This document shows positions 50,691 through 60,915 of a stretch of 64,000 nt of DNA, one piece after another. The position numbers and the translations under genes were made by a program. The notes under the pieces were generated by a model, which saw only the letters and a list, made by a program, of their open reading frames with translations, searched no databases and had not been told where the DNA came from. Source of the DNA: Armigeres subalbatus (lineage: Eukaryota; Arthropoda; Insecta; Diptera; Culicidae); NCBI RefSeq assembly GCF_024139115.2, contig NC_085140.1, positions 425,405,781-425,469,780 on the forward strand. The letters run 5' to 3'. Position 1 is the stretch's first letter, and each line of letters opens with the position of its first letter.

Positions 50691-51798
50691 GTGTAACAAG
50701 CCCCACGTTACAATTATTTTATACAAACATAAAATAATGCACGTTCTCTCCTGGTGCCCTGAGAGAGACGGCTAGGTGGTGCCCACTACGGGAAATGCCG
50801 AGGTTTCATATGAGATTTTGGTCCATCAGCCAAATCCCGCAAGTAGCGAGTTGACTCGACGATCGTCGGCGATGCTCGATGCGTACCGGTACGATGCTCG
50901 TATGTTGCACTGGAAGAACTCGATGTCGCAGGAATACGGGAATTTCACTTGGCCGGTCAGGAACGAGGGGTCTAAGCCGTCGGACCTGGATTCAAAATTA
51001 TCTACTGGTCTTCACCTTTCCTAGGCCAATGTCGCCTTTGACTGACGAATACTGTCTAGCATTAGACTGACAACAACGAATCCTAATCAAACCGGCGGGA
51101 ACCGGGCCTGGTGTCTTTTTGTCACTTTCACGGTCCAGTCGAGAGGGATAATAGCGTCCACGTGATGAATTGGTAATTACCCGGGTCCGGAATAACGGTT
51201 GACCCAACCTAACACCTTCGTTTGAAGGATTTCCTTCAAACAAAATTACTATTAGCCTTTTCATTCTTTAATACTTGTCTAGCTAATTACCTGATCTAAT
51301 TTGTGCCCTTCGCACGGCACACGGCGTGGTCAATCAAGTCGTAGCGATAGGATTTCCCATAACTGTTTTTAACAATCGTTATAATTATTGTTTTATAAGA
51401 AAGGATTTCATGGGACTCACGTTAACTAAACGCTTGTTGTAATGCACCAGCCGTTCACAATAGTTAGGTTCTAAAACTTTTAGCAATCTTTATCTTCCTT
51501 TGTTTCCAATTTCATCACTCCTCTCAGTAGCACTGCCTAAACTGGACTATGGACACTTATCATTTTAAGATGGATCTTTATCTATTGATCCGCATATCAT
51601 ATACTCCAACACGACGCGTCAGTTTCTGATTGGTTGTTCAATCGTTAGTGTGTCCATAGTAACATTTTTTTAGCGCCTGGCGCTATACTCGCCCTTTTTG
51701 ACCAAGGGGTATTTAAAACATTTTTAATTTTTGAATTCAAATCTCGCCCGCGTATTTTTAATCTTGATTTAAAATATTTTTGTAACCACATAGTTACA
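50691..51798 (-). mobile_element. Putative LTR (1.1 kb), minus-strand orientation
   Basis: Begins TGTAAC at 50691 and ends GTTACA at 51798, a 6-bp inverted TG...CA terminus typical of LTRs. On the minus strand its 3' end is followed by one C and then TGGCGCCCAACGTGGGGC, which is complementary to tRNA-Lys, exactly where a primer-binding site belongs. No second LTR or pol sequence in the same orientation was found, so this is an incomplete element. Short frames inside are not genes. Confidence 0.42.
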
Positions 51799-51808
51799 AC
51801 CTGGACGA

Positions 51809-52966
51809 GTGAGCCTTCTGGCTCGTGAACTGCAGAAGGTTGGAGTGAACGTGGCTGCTATTCAAGAAGTCCGATGGCCTAGATCCGGAGAACGTGAATT
51901 CCGAGCCGTGGACCCCACGACCAATACTGCATTCAAGTATAACATCTATCACAGCGGCGGTGAAAAAGCAGAGCATGGAGTTGGTTTCGTAGTGATGGGC
52001 AAGCAGATGAAGCGAGTGATGCGGTGGAAACCCATTAGCGAACGAATCTGTGTGTTGAGGATACGGGGCAAATTCTTCAATTACAGCCTAATCAACGTTT
52101 ACGCACCGACAAACGATAAATCCGACGACGTGAAGGACACGTTTTATGAATGTCTTGATAAAGCCTATGGAGAGTGCCCAAAGCATGACGTGAAAATTGT
52201 TATCGGAGACGCTAACGCCCAGGTCGGTAGAGAGGACTTTTTCCGTCCCATAATCGGTAGGGAGAGCCTTCACTCCGCTACCAATGACAACGGCCTACGG
52301 CTAGTAAATTTTGCTGCTGCCAGAGGGATGGCCATCAGTAGCACCTACTTTGCACGAAAGAACATCCGAAAGCACACCTGGAGACACCCAAATGGTGAAA
52401 CTTGCAACCAGATAGACCATGTTCTGGTGGATGGGCGCCATTTCTCGGATGTTATCGATGTGCGGACATTCAGAGGTCCGAACATTGACTCTGATCACTA
52501 CCTCGTTGTCAGTAAAATTCGATCACGGTTGTCAACTGTATCGAACGAAAGATCACAGCGAACGATGCGTTACAATATCCAGCGATTGTCGGCGGAAGGA
52601 GTATCGGCTGAGTACCGCCAGAAGCTCGACGAACGGATAAGTGCAATCAACGTTAGCGACAACATCAACGATCTATGGGAGTCGATCCATGGAGCGGTGA
52701 GCACAACAGCACGAGAAGTGGTAGGCACTGCACAGAGGCGACCCAGGACGGGTTGGTTCGATGTGGAGTGTCAGAGAGTGACAGACGAGAAGAACGTTGC
52801 CAGAAGCCGGATGTTGGTGTCAGGTACCCGATCGAATAGAGATCGGTACAAGGAAGCAAGAGCAGCCGAAAACGAACCCACCGCAGGAAGAAAAAAGAGT
52901 ACGAAGAACAAGTTATTTGTGAGGCGCAGCAAAAATGGAGCAGAACGATATGCGGAGGTTTTATGA
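51809..52966 (+). pseudogene. RTE endonuclease domain
   Basis: 385 codons open. Endonuclease motifs: VAAIQEVRWP (catalytic Glu), VIGDANAQVGRED (Asp and Asn), NQIDHVLVDG and DSDHYLVV (catalytic SDH). The domain nicks target DNA to prime reverse transcription. The expected in-frame upstream part is missing, so the start is only the first Met downstream of the truncation. The reading frame goes wrong near 52880, where a Lys/Arg/Glu-rich linker is read out of frame, and the natural protein continues in the frame starting at 52935. Confidence 0.85.
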
Positions 52967-54676
52967 GTCCGTCAATGGCGTGCGGAGAAAGACAGCGCCA
53001 TCTCCCGTCATGTGCAACGACCTACAAGGGAATTTGCTGACAGACAAAACTGAAGTGGCTGCCAGGTGGAAGCAACACTTCGAGACTTTGTTGAATGGAG
53101 GAAGTGACGGTGCATCGGTGAACAGAATAAATATTAGCGACGATGGACAAGCTGTGGAGTCACCTACACTAGATGAGGTTAAAAAGCTGTCAAAGAGCTG
53201 AAAAACAATAAGGCTGCGGGGAAGGACCAGCTCCCGGCTGAACTTCTCAAACATGGCAGTGAGCAGCTTTATGAAGTTCTGCACCATATTATGTCGAAAA
53301 TATGGGAAGACGAGGAAATGCCTGCTAGCTGGTTAGACGGCCTCATTTGCCCTCTCTTTAAGAAAGGGCACAGACTGGAGTGCGCCAATTACCGAGGAAT
53401 AACCCTCCTTAATTCGGCGTACAAAATTATGTCCCGTATTCTGTTCAACAGATTGAGACCGCTTGAAGAGTCCTTCGTCGGCGAATACCAAGCAGGTTTT
53501 CGTGAGGGCCGATCAACGACGGATCAAATGTTTACCCTGAGACAAATCCTTGATAAATTCCGGGAGTACAACTTGCAGACACATCATCTGTTTATTGATT
53601 TCAAGGCGGCGTACGATTCAGTGAAACGGAATGAATTATGGCAAATTATGCTTGAACATGGTTTTCCGGCGAAACTGATACGGCTGATTCGTATAACGTT
53701 GGACGGATCGAAATCAAGTGTAAGGGTTGCGGATGAAATATCGACGTCATTTGTTACCTTAGATGGATTAAAGCAGGGTGATGCACTCTCGAACCTATTG
53801 TTCAATATAGCGCTCGAGGGAGCGATTAGGAGAGCTGGTGTGCAAAGAAGCGGTACCATTATCACAAAATCGCATATGCTCCTGGGATTTGCGGACGATA
53901 TCGATATTATCGGAATTGATCGCCGTGCCGTAGAAGAGGCTTTTGCGCCTTTTAAGAGGGAGACAGCGAGGATTGGACTCACGATAAATACCAGCAAAAC
54001 GAAGTACATGGTCGCTGGCAATCAACGTGGGTTCATTAGTGGTGGTGGTAGCGAAATAGTGCTGGATGGTGAAAAATTTGAAGTGGTAGAAGAATTTGTG
54101 TATCTTGGAACATTAGTGACGTGCGATAATGATGTTACCCGCGAGGTGAAAAGGCGTATTGCAGCTGCAAATAGGGCTTATTACGGACTTCGTAACCAGC
54201 TTAAGTCCCGTAGTCTGCAAACGAAAACTAAACTCGCGCTGTATACTACTCTGATTCTTCCGGTGGCTTTATACGGCCATGAAACATGGACGTTAAAGGA
54301 GGCTGATCGGAGAGCTCTCGGAGTGTTTGAGCGTAAGGTGCTGCGGACAATACTCGGCGGTAAACAGGAGAACGGTATCTGGCGGCGTCGCATGAATCAC
54401 GAATTGTACCAGGTATATAAAGGGCTGGATATTATTAAGCTTATACAACACGGCAGACTACGGTGGGCTGGTCACGTTGTTCGTATGCCGGAAGAACGTC
54501 AAGCGAAGATAATATTTAGTAGAGAACCCGGAAGAGGCCGCAGGCTTCGTGGAAGGCCGCGTACACGATGGCTTTTTGCAGTTGAAGAGGACCTGAGGGC
54601 GCTCAATGTTCAGGGCGACTGGAAGCGATTGGCCCAGGATCGAGTCCAGTGGAGAAGGATACTCCATTCGGCGTAG
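52935..54676 (+). pseudogene. RTE reverse transcriptase and C-terminal domain, one frameshift
   Basis: Frame 52935-53201 (MEQNDMRRFYESVNGVRRK...) should continue as AVKELKNNKAAGKDQLPAEL, but one base is lost in the A-run at about 53180-53190. The frame starting at 53291 (461 codons) carries the RT palm: NYRGITLLNSAYKI, QAGFREGRSTTDQ, HHLFIDFKAAYDSV (catalytic Asp), GLKQGDALSNLLFNIAL and LGFADDIDIIG (catalytic FADD). The thumb and tail follow (LRWAGHVVRMPEE, RGRPRTRWL), to a stop at 54676. A one-base repair would restore the frame, so the copy is recently dead. Confidence 0.88.
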
Positions 54677-54735
54677 GTTCATCGAAGAGCTGTAGCCCAT
54701 CAAGTATCAAGTAAGGTCGAAGGTTCAAGTGAGTA

Positions 54736-55735
54736 ATGAAAAGTAAGTTCATCCTTCTTAATTGTTTTTTCTTCCTTTTTCCTCCATCTTCCTTCCAGTT
54801 TTTTTCCTCCATTATTTTTTCTTCTTCCTTATTCCCTTTTCTTCATTCTTTCTTTCAATTTCTTCGTTATTTTTTCTTTTTCTATCTTTTTTCTTACTTC
54901 TTCTTTCTGCCTCCTGTCTTTTTCTTTCTACCTTTTGCTTTTAACCTTCTTTCTTTTCCTTTCTTCCATCTTTCTTCTTCCTTTTGCCTTCTGTCTTATT
55001 CCTTTTCTCTTTTCCATCTTTCTTCCTTTATCTTTCTTTCTTATTCCTTTTTTTTCGTCCTCCATTTTTTTCTTTATTTCTGATTTCTTCTTTCTTTTGC
55101 TGTCTTCCTCATTCTTACTTCTCCTTTTTGCTTTTTTCTTCCTGTTTTCTTCCTTTTTTCTTCAATCATCCTTTTTTCCACTTCCTTCTTTCTTCTTCCT
55201 ACTCCCTTCTAGCTTCTTCCTTCTTTTTTTTATTTTTACTTCCTACTTTCTATTTCCATCTTTCATCCGCCTTTTTTCTCACTTCTTCCTCTTCCTCACT
55301 TTTCCCTTTGGGAAGATCCATAAAGTACGTCACGCAAAAATCGGCGATTTTCGACCCCCCTCCCCCCTTCGTCACACTTTTTGTAATAAACCTCTAAAAT
55401 TTTTGTATGGATCGTCACGCTGCTCTGAACCCCCTCTCCCCCCTAGAGGCGTGACGTAATTTGTGGACGGCCCCTTTTCTATTCATCCGCCATCCTTTTT
55501 TTTCCTCATTCTTACTTCTTTTTTCTGCTTCCTTTTTCCATCTTTCTTTTTTTTCCTTCTCTACCTACTCTACTCCTGTTTTTTTATCTTTGTCCCAGCT
55601 CCCTTCTTCTTTATTCCTTTCATCCTCTTCTTTTTTCTTATCTCTTCCTTCTTCCTTCTTGCTGCTTTTTTGTGCCTTATTTTTTTTTCGCTTTTTCATC
55701 TTCTACCTTCCTTCTCTCTCCTTTCTCCTTCTGCT
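54736..55735 (+). repeat. Polypyrimidine TTCTTCCTT tract, about 0.8 kb, split by a MITE
   Basis: Almost pure C and T on the plus strand (TTTTCTTCCTTTTTCCTCCA type), interrupted only by element A at 55310-55473. It yields long Phe/Ser/Leu-rich frames (for example 54935-55459), which I reject as genes. It follows the RTE 3' end directly and may have grown from its microsatellite-like tail. Confidence 0.85.
55310..55473. mobile_element. Inverted-repeat element A, copy 1 (0.16 kb)
   Basis: Left end GGGAAGATCCATAAAGTACG with TCACGC, right end GCGTGACGTAATTTGTGGAC then GGCCCC: inverted repeats of about 25 bp. Core phrase TTTTGTATGGATCGTCAC. Second copy at 60650-60811. Small non-autonomous DNA element (MITE). 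Confidence 0.85.
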
Positions 55736-55859
55736 TAGACCTGTGCGCCGCCGACACTTATTGACGTACGCCGACGCCGGTCAAGGTGTTGGCGGCGCGC
55801 CATACACCGGTTGGCTCCACGCCGCCGAATTTCGTATTTCACGCCGATGTTTGGCCAAC

Positions 55860-56450
55860 ACAAAAATCACATTATGCAGTGCGTTTGGATCTGCCGAAGC
55901 AAGGCAACCTATCAGGCATTGAATAAATAGCTATTACAGCTTTAGCAGATTTGCTTTTGTCCTTTTGCTTTTATCCCTGTCATTTTAACTTTTGAACTAA
56001 CGCTTTGGCGTGTTAAATGTTAGGTCATCCAAGAACTTCTTGGCTGCACCTACAAATCAATGAGCGTAGCGATGAATTTCTAATCTCATATGTAACTTCA
56101 TGTGGAATAACCTCATTCTGGTCGCATTGGTTGGTTCATCATCTTTTTAAACGTTTGATTGTTACTTTTCTTAATTGATCCAGTGCTTATAAACGCGGCT
56201 ACAAATCAACACCATAATGAATGTTGGATTTGGATTCCCAGTCTGATAGGATTTTTTTAGCTTCGCTGGGTATGGAGTATAGTTCTGTTAGCCTCGTGAT
56301 ATGCAAATGTAAAAATGGTCTTTTGGCATCTGGAGTTGGAGCACGATGGGGCACGTGACCCACCAAATTGAACATTTCCTTAATTACTAGAATTGTTTAA
56401 AAAAAAATGGTTTCGATTTTTTTCGATAAACAATTCTCAAAGAAATTTCT
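55860..56450. other. No gene; SINE-body fragment inside
   Basis: Mostly unique sequence. At about 56265-56340 CTGGGTATGGAGTATAG, GTTAGCCTCGTGATATGCAA and ATGTAAAAATGGTC match the body of the Feilai-type SINE in a diverged form. Confidence 0.45.
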
Positions 56451-57770
56451 TGGTTTTCTTGAAATAATTACCAGGAAGTCCTGGAGGAAGTTCTGAAGGA
56501 ATACCTGAAGAAAATTCTTAGAGTCTTGAGGAATTTCTGGATTTATCTCCATTGTAAATTCTGGAGGATTTTCTTAAGGAATCTCTGGAGAAAATTCTAA
56601 AGAAATTCTTGGAGGAATTTCCAATTAAATTATTTAAGAAATTTAAGAATGTTGGTAATTCCTTTAGGAGGGCCTTCGGAAATTGTTCTAGGAATTCGTG
56701 CGGAGATATCTGAAAATTCGCCCTAGAGTTTTGGAAGGAATTGGCGTGGGAAATTCCAAAAGAATTACTAGATTAATTTCCGAGGGAATGGAATGTCTTA
56801 TGGAATAAATAGAAAAACTCCAGTGGAATTGTTAAAATAGTTTCCGAATGAATTTTGTAGACATTTTAAAAAGTCTGTTTGTATGTATGTAGCAATAGTA
56901 CAATCGAATTTATTTACCATTCTGCTTTCAATGCACTGCTGTGTGAAGGGCAAAAACGGAGGTGGCGGACCCCTAAGCAGCGACACTTACGCGAAGCCCG
57001 CGGGTAGAGAGAATCTCCTTTCAACAATGTAATCCAACAGACTAATAAATAGATTCACAATCTTTTTTTAGCTTTCCGAGGGATGGCTTCTTTGAGGAAG
57101 GGCGCGTCGAATCCATTACAACTGTGGGAAAGTGTTAGATGGGTATGAGTAGAAATTATTAAAAGTATTCCAAAAAACAAATTTCTGAAAGAATTCCTGA
57201 TGAAATGGTCAGAATGAATCTTATAAAAAATTTTGAAAGAATTTTCAGAAGAATTTCTTAAGGCCCTAAGAAGTTCCGAAGCAATTCCTGAAGGGAATTT
57301 CAAAGAAAAACCTGGTTTCATTTGTGGAATTTTTTTTTAAAGGGATTTCTGGAGAAATTCTCGATCGAATTCCTGACGGAATTTTTGAAGGTATTTTAGA
57401 ACCAGTTGCTTGATGACTTACCCAATTAATTCCTGAATATTTTTGCTAGGGAATTATTTAAGGTATTTTTGAAAAAAAAATCTGTAGAATTTTTTCGAAG
57501 GAATTCGTGCAGTAAATTCCTAAAGAATTCTTGAGAATATCCGAATATCAACAATCTTGATATTTTGGAAGTTTTTCTTGGCATGTAGTCTTGATTCTAA
57601 AGTCAAAACTGAGTTTGTTTTACTACTGTCCGGACTTTCGAAGAAATTCTTGGAGAAAGATAGGAATTTCTGTGTAAATACCAATAGCTATTTGTTCGGA
57701 AAATCCATTCAACATTTCTTCGTACATTCCTTTTAAAATTCTTGTGGATATTCCTTCAGACATTAATTTT
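56450..57770. repeat. Degenerate GGAATTTCTGGAG-type repeat
   Basis: Loose copies of GAAATTCTTGGAGGAATTTC-like units, relatives of the 8.9-kb and 31-kb arrays but far more decayed. Interrupted by unique sequence at about 56880-57130. Confidence 0.6.
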
Positions 57771-57814
57771 TTTTATTCCTTATTACATAGTTAATGTGAT
57801 GCGTTCGACTGTTG

Positions 57815-58480
57815 TGCTCAATTTTGTTGTAATATTATCGTCTCTTTTAGTTTTATAAAGCAGCTTAAACGTTGTTGCGTCTAAATTCCGACGTTTCGGT
57901 GTACATTTCACCTTCTTCAAGGATTTAAAGGCTACGTTTTGTTGTATATGTGTGTGTCCTGTATGACATAACGTTGTCAATTAAACAAATAGATACGCCA
58001 TCACTAGTGCGCGGGCGATTAATTCAGAGAAGCTTTTAGCAAAAGTGTAGGTGGGATAAAGCTTGAACAACACCAAGAAACATTTCAGAAGCCACAGTGA
58101 AGTGCAAAAATAATGAGACGTATGAATCGTAGTGGGACGCCATTGTTAATTGACAACGTTATGTCATAAAAATAGAGGTAGTAAACTATAAAGGACGGTT
58201 GTCGCTGAGTTTCCCTTTCTCGTTTCCAAACATGTTGGGTACATATCTGTCAAAACGTACTGATTTAGCACCCTATACCAGCTAGTAAAAGATGTTTCGC
58301 CAGTGAGGACAGCGACAGTTTAGTAGCTCTATTGTCATACAGAACACACACATATACAACAAAATGTAGCCTCTTAATCCTTGAAGAAGGTGAAATGTAC
58401 ATCGAAACGTCGGAAAACAGACGCAACAACGTTTTAGCTGCTTTATAAAACAGAAAGAGCTGATAATAGTCAAACAAAAT
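57815..58480. mobile_element. Foldback element with AACGTCGG arms
   Basis: About 57835-57980 contains CCGACGTTTCGGTGTACATT, TCACCTTCTTCAAGGAT, GTTGTATATGTGTGTG and ATGACATAACGTTGTCAATT. The complements occur in reversed order at 58147-58168 (TTGACAACGTTATGTCAT) and 58338-58460 (CACACACATATACAAC, ATCCTTGAAGAAGGTGAAAT, CGAAACGTCGG). The right arm has about 160 extra bases between its two parts. A non-autonomous foldback element is the likeliest reading. The frames inside are by-products. Confidence 0.7.
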
Positions 58481-58509
58481 TTATTATAGAGGTTTTCAGC
58501 CCTTGACTG

Positions 58510-59215
58510 TTTCACCTCTTTGAAATTCATTTAAAAATTCTTTCTTTCGGAAAGAATTCTAATTTGGAGGAATATATAAAAGAATTTTCAAAGAAATTTC
58601 CAAAGGCATTTGAGTGTTAAACTTATTTTCAATTGGAAAAAAACCACTTAAACAATGGTTAAAAAAGCTTAAAGAACTTACAAACGAAATTTCCGAAGAT
58701 TTCCCAGAAAAAAAAATGAAGCGAAAATTATCTATGAGAAATTCCCGAAAGAAATTCTTGAAGGAATTAAAAAAACTAAATCAAATTCCGAAGGATTTCT
58801 CCCAAAGTGATTTCCGGATGTGTCAGTGTCCGTAGGTATTCCGATAGAAATTCATGAAAGATTTTCCATAGATATTTTCTAAAGATTTCTTGAAGGAATT
58901 TCCAAAGGAATTCCTAAAAAACTTTTCGAATTAATTTCTGAAGAATTTCCCAAAAGACTCCGTAAAGGAATTACCGAAGCAATGCTTAAAGTAATTCCCA
59001 AAGAAATTGGAACTTTTGGAAAAAAATTGGAAAGAACTTCTGAAGCAATACCCAAATTTTACAAATTTTAAGGGAATTCTTGGAGGAAGTTCTGAAGGAA
59101 TTCATTAGGGTAATTCTAAATTAATTCTCAGAATTCTTTTTTCCAATTTTTTGAGGAATATCTTGAGGAATTTCCAAACGAATTTCTGGATTTATATCCG
59201 AAGTACTTTCCAGTG
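58510..59215. repeat. Degenerate GAATTTCC/AAGGAATT repeat
   Basis: Continues the same decayed GAATTC family as 56.45-57.77 kb (for example AAGGAATTTCCAAAGGAATT). The Lys-rich frame at 58614-58835 arises from it. Confidence 0.55.
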
Positions 59216-59415
59216 AACTTATGTGCTGTGATACGGCAATATCCTAGTGGAGGATATAATGTAAACTTTTGCTGTGGAGATCAAGCTATAGGTATTAGCA
59301 TGCTCACCCTATAAGTCTGTCTGTGGCTAGCAATTGTACAAAAATTCAATAAAAGCATGATATGCCTTGCTGCGTGATTTTTTTCTCAGCATAAAATTCG
59401 TCACGCTGCATTGCT
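59216..59415. other. No gene seen
   Basis: Short unique stretch with an AATAAAAGC string at about 59348. No transcript end can be argued from it. Confidence 0.35.
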
Positions 59416-59493
59416 TACGGCGTGACGCCGCCGCCGCCGGTGTAAAAATGGCCTTACGCCGCCGCCGTTCACAAATACTTCGGCGCACAGGTC

Positions 59494-59700
59494 TACTTCT
59501 GCTTCTTTTTTATACCTACTTCCTTCTCCGTCTATTTTTCTTTCTTCCTTTTCCCATTACCCTTCTTCATTTTTCTTTGTGCTTCTTCTTTCTAACTTCT
59601 CTCTTTTCATTTCTGGTTGTTCACTTTCCACTTCTCACTTCTCTTTTGGCCTATTAACCATTCGGCCTACTGCCTTTCGGCCTGGCCTTCGGCTTTATGA
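59494..59700 (+). repeat. Pyrimidine-rich tract and short GGCCTTTCGGCC repeat
   Basis: TACTTCCTTCTCCGTC-type sequence to about 59645, like 54.7-55.7 kb, followed by ATTCGGCCTACTGCCTTTCG, which resembles the TTTGGCCGAA minisatellite on the other strand. Confidence 0.6.
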
Positions 59701-59782
59701 CCATATCTTATTTTTCACTTTTTAGTAGAAACATTCTAAAACTTAAGGACATTTTTTTTCCATCGAAAATAAAGCTTCCAAA

Positions 59783-60609
59783 TAGGGTAAGACAGTATAA
59801 TGCGCCCCACCTGGCCAAAACGCCCCACTTTGATTTCTAGAAAACTATTTCTAACTAAGGGTATAATCAGTTGGAACCTATAAATATTTGTAAAACCATC
59901 ATATTATGTGAATGTGGAAATATTTTTTCTACTACACAATGAAAATAATAGCAAAATACAAAAAGTTACAGTTTTGATGTAACTTTTCATGTTTGTTTGC
60001 TCAACATTCTGGAGCGACTCTAGCATACTGTCCGGAAAACTTGCACTCGATCACTCAGTTGGGCAACAAAATAACTTTTCTCAGTAGTTAATATGATATA
60101 AAATTGCTTCCATCCTCAAAAATGTAACGATTTTTGAAAATATGTTTCACTGGCCAAAACGCCCCAGTGTAGGCAGCACGGAACGCCATTACCAAGTGTA
60201 CACAAGCGCAGCGAGCCTGCAGCAGTTGCTTCCAAATTGTATGGACAATATTGAAATGTAATTCACACCAGCTTAAATGGACTTATGTTGGTTTTTTAAT
60301 GTCAAGCACATAAGGATTTGTAACCTTTTTATTATGGGATAGATAAAATACTAATGAAGGGGTATGAAACGTGTTTGATTACGGTGGGGCGTATTGCCCA
60401 GGCACTTTTTGAAATCCAGTTTTTCACGACTTTTAAAAAAAAGCTTTATTACGTGTTCTCAGTAATGATTTTATATGACTACTCACAGGTAATGCATTTG
60501 CGACTTGTTGAGCTACCAAATAACACAAAGTTTGCATAAATTACGTTGAAAAGTAAAAAGTTTTCATAAGTATTGCCTTAGGGGGGGTATATTATACCGT
60601 CTTACCCTA
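59783..60609. mobile_element. Inverted-repeat element C (0.83 kb)
   Basis: Left end TAGGGTAAGACAGTATAATG, right end ATTATACCGTCTTACCCTA: inverted repeats of about 20 bp (one to two mismatches), probable TA target site. Inside are repeated CCAAAACGCCCCA phrases near 59813 and 60154. No coding sequence. MITE-like or non-autonomous. Confidence 0.8.
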
Positions 60610-60649
60610 ATGTTTCTTTACAATAACGCTTTCAAAAATAACTGAATTA

Positions 60650-60811
60650 GGGAAGATCCATTAATTACGTAACGCAAAAATTAGGAATTTTCAACCCCGC
60701 TCTCCCTTATGTCAGACTTATTGGTATGAAACATCTGAAAATTTTGTATGGATCGTCACACTTCGAGCAACTCCTCTCCCCCCGCGTTACGTAATTTGTG
60801 GACGCTCCCTT
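60650..60811. mobile_element. Inverted-repeat element A, copy 2 (0.16 kb)
   Basis: Left GGGAAGATCCATTAATTACG, right CGTTACGTAATTTGTGGACG then CTCCC, with TA or TTA at both outer edges. Shares TTTTGTATGGATCGTCACAC with copy 1. Confidence 0.85.
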
Positions 60812-60915
60812 AATAAAATTCAACCTTATTTAAATATTTTCTGGGAATATTTTGGTAGCGATGTATGATATCTCTACAAGAATTGCCGTAAGTGCCGTTA
60901 TCTGACAAAGTGACG

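Larger units (their letters stand above)
51799..54715 (+). mobile_element. RTE-clade non-LTR retrotransposon, 5'-truncated, frameshifted
   Basis: Single-ORF layout with AP-type endonuclease then RT and a C-terminal region ending RGRPRTRWLFAVEEDL, as in RTE elements that mosquitoes carry in many copies. The 5' end is cut at the start of the endonuclease (51799). Only about three single-base frame breaks and no internal nonsense codons are seen, so the copy is young. The 3' end passes into a pyrimidine-rich tract. Confidence 0.85.
55738..59493. mobile_element. Candidate 3.76-kb insertion bounded by GC-rich inverted ends
   Basis: Begins GACCTGTGCGCCGCCGAC and ends CGGCGCACAGGTC, an exact 13-bp inverted repeat, and GC-rich sequence with GCCGCCG motifs lies inside both ends. 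Both outer flanks are the same kind of TTCTTCC pyrimidine tract (CTTCTGCTTA on the left, TACTTCTGCTTC on the right), as if one tract had been split with a TA duplication. No transposase is seen inside, only repeats, so two oppositely oriented copies of a short GC-rich element is an equal alternative. Confidence 0.4.

Noticed and set aside
50691..51798. Ordinary solo LTR
   Set aside because: No matching short target duplication on the two sides (CGCCAG versus ACCTGG), and a PBS-like sequence adjoins one end, so a partial element is a better reading.
52088..54812. Antisense frames over the RTE element (for example 53584-54021)
   Set aside because: Shadows of the RT reading frame, which carries all the recognised motifs.
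54736..55922. Long Phe/Ser/Leu-rich open frames (up to 174 codons)
   Set aside because: They are translations of a TTCTTCC tract that lacks stops by composition in several frames at once. No domain or codon signal.
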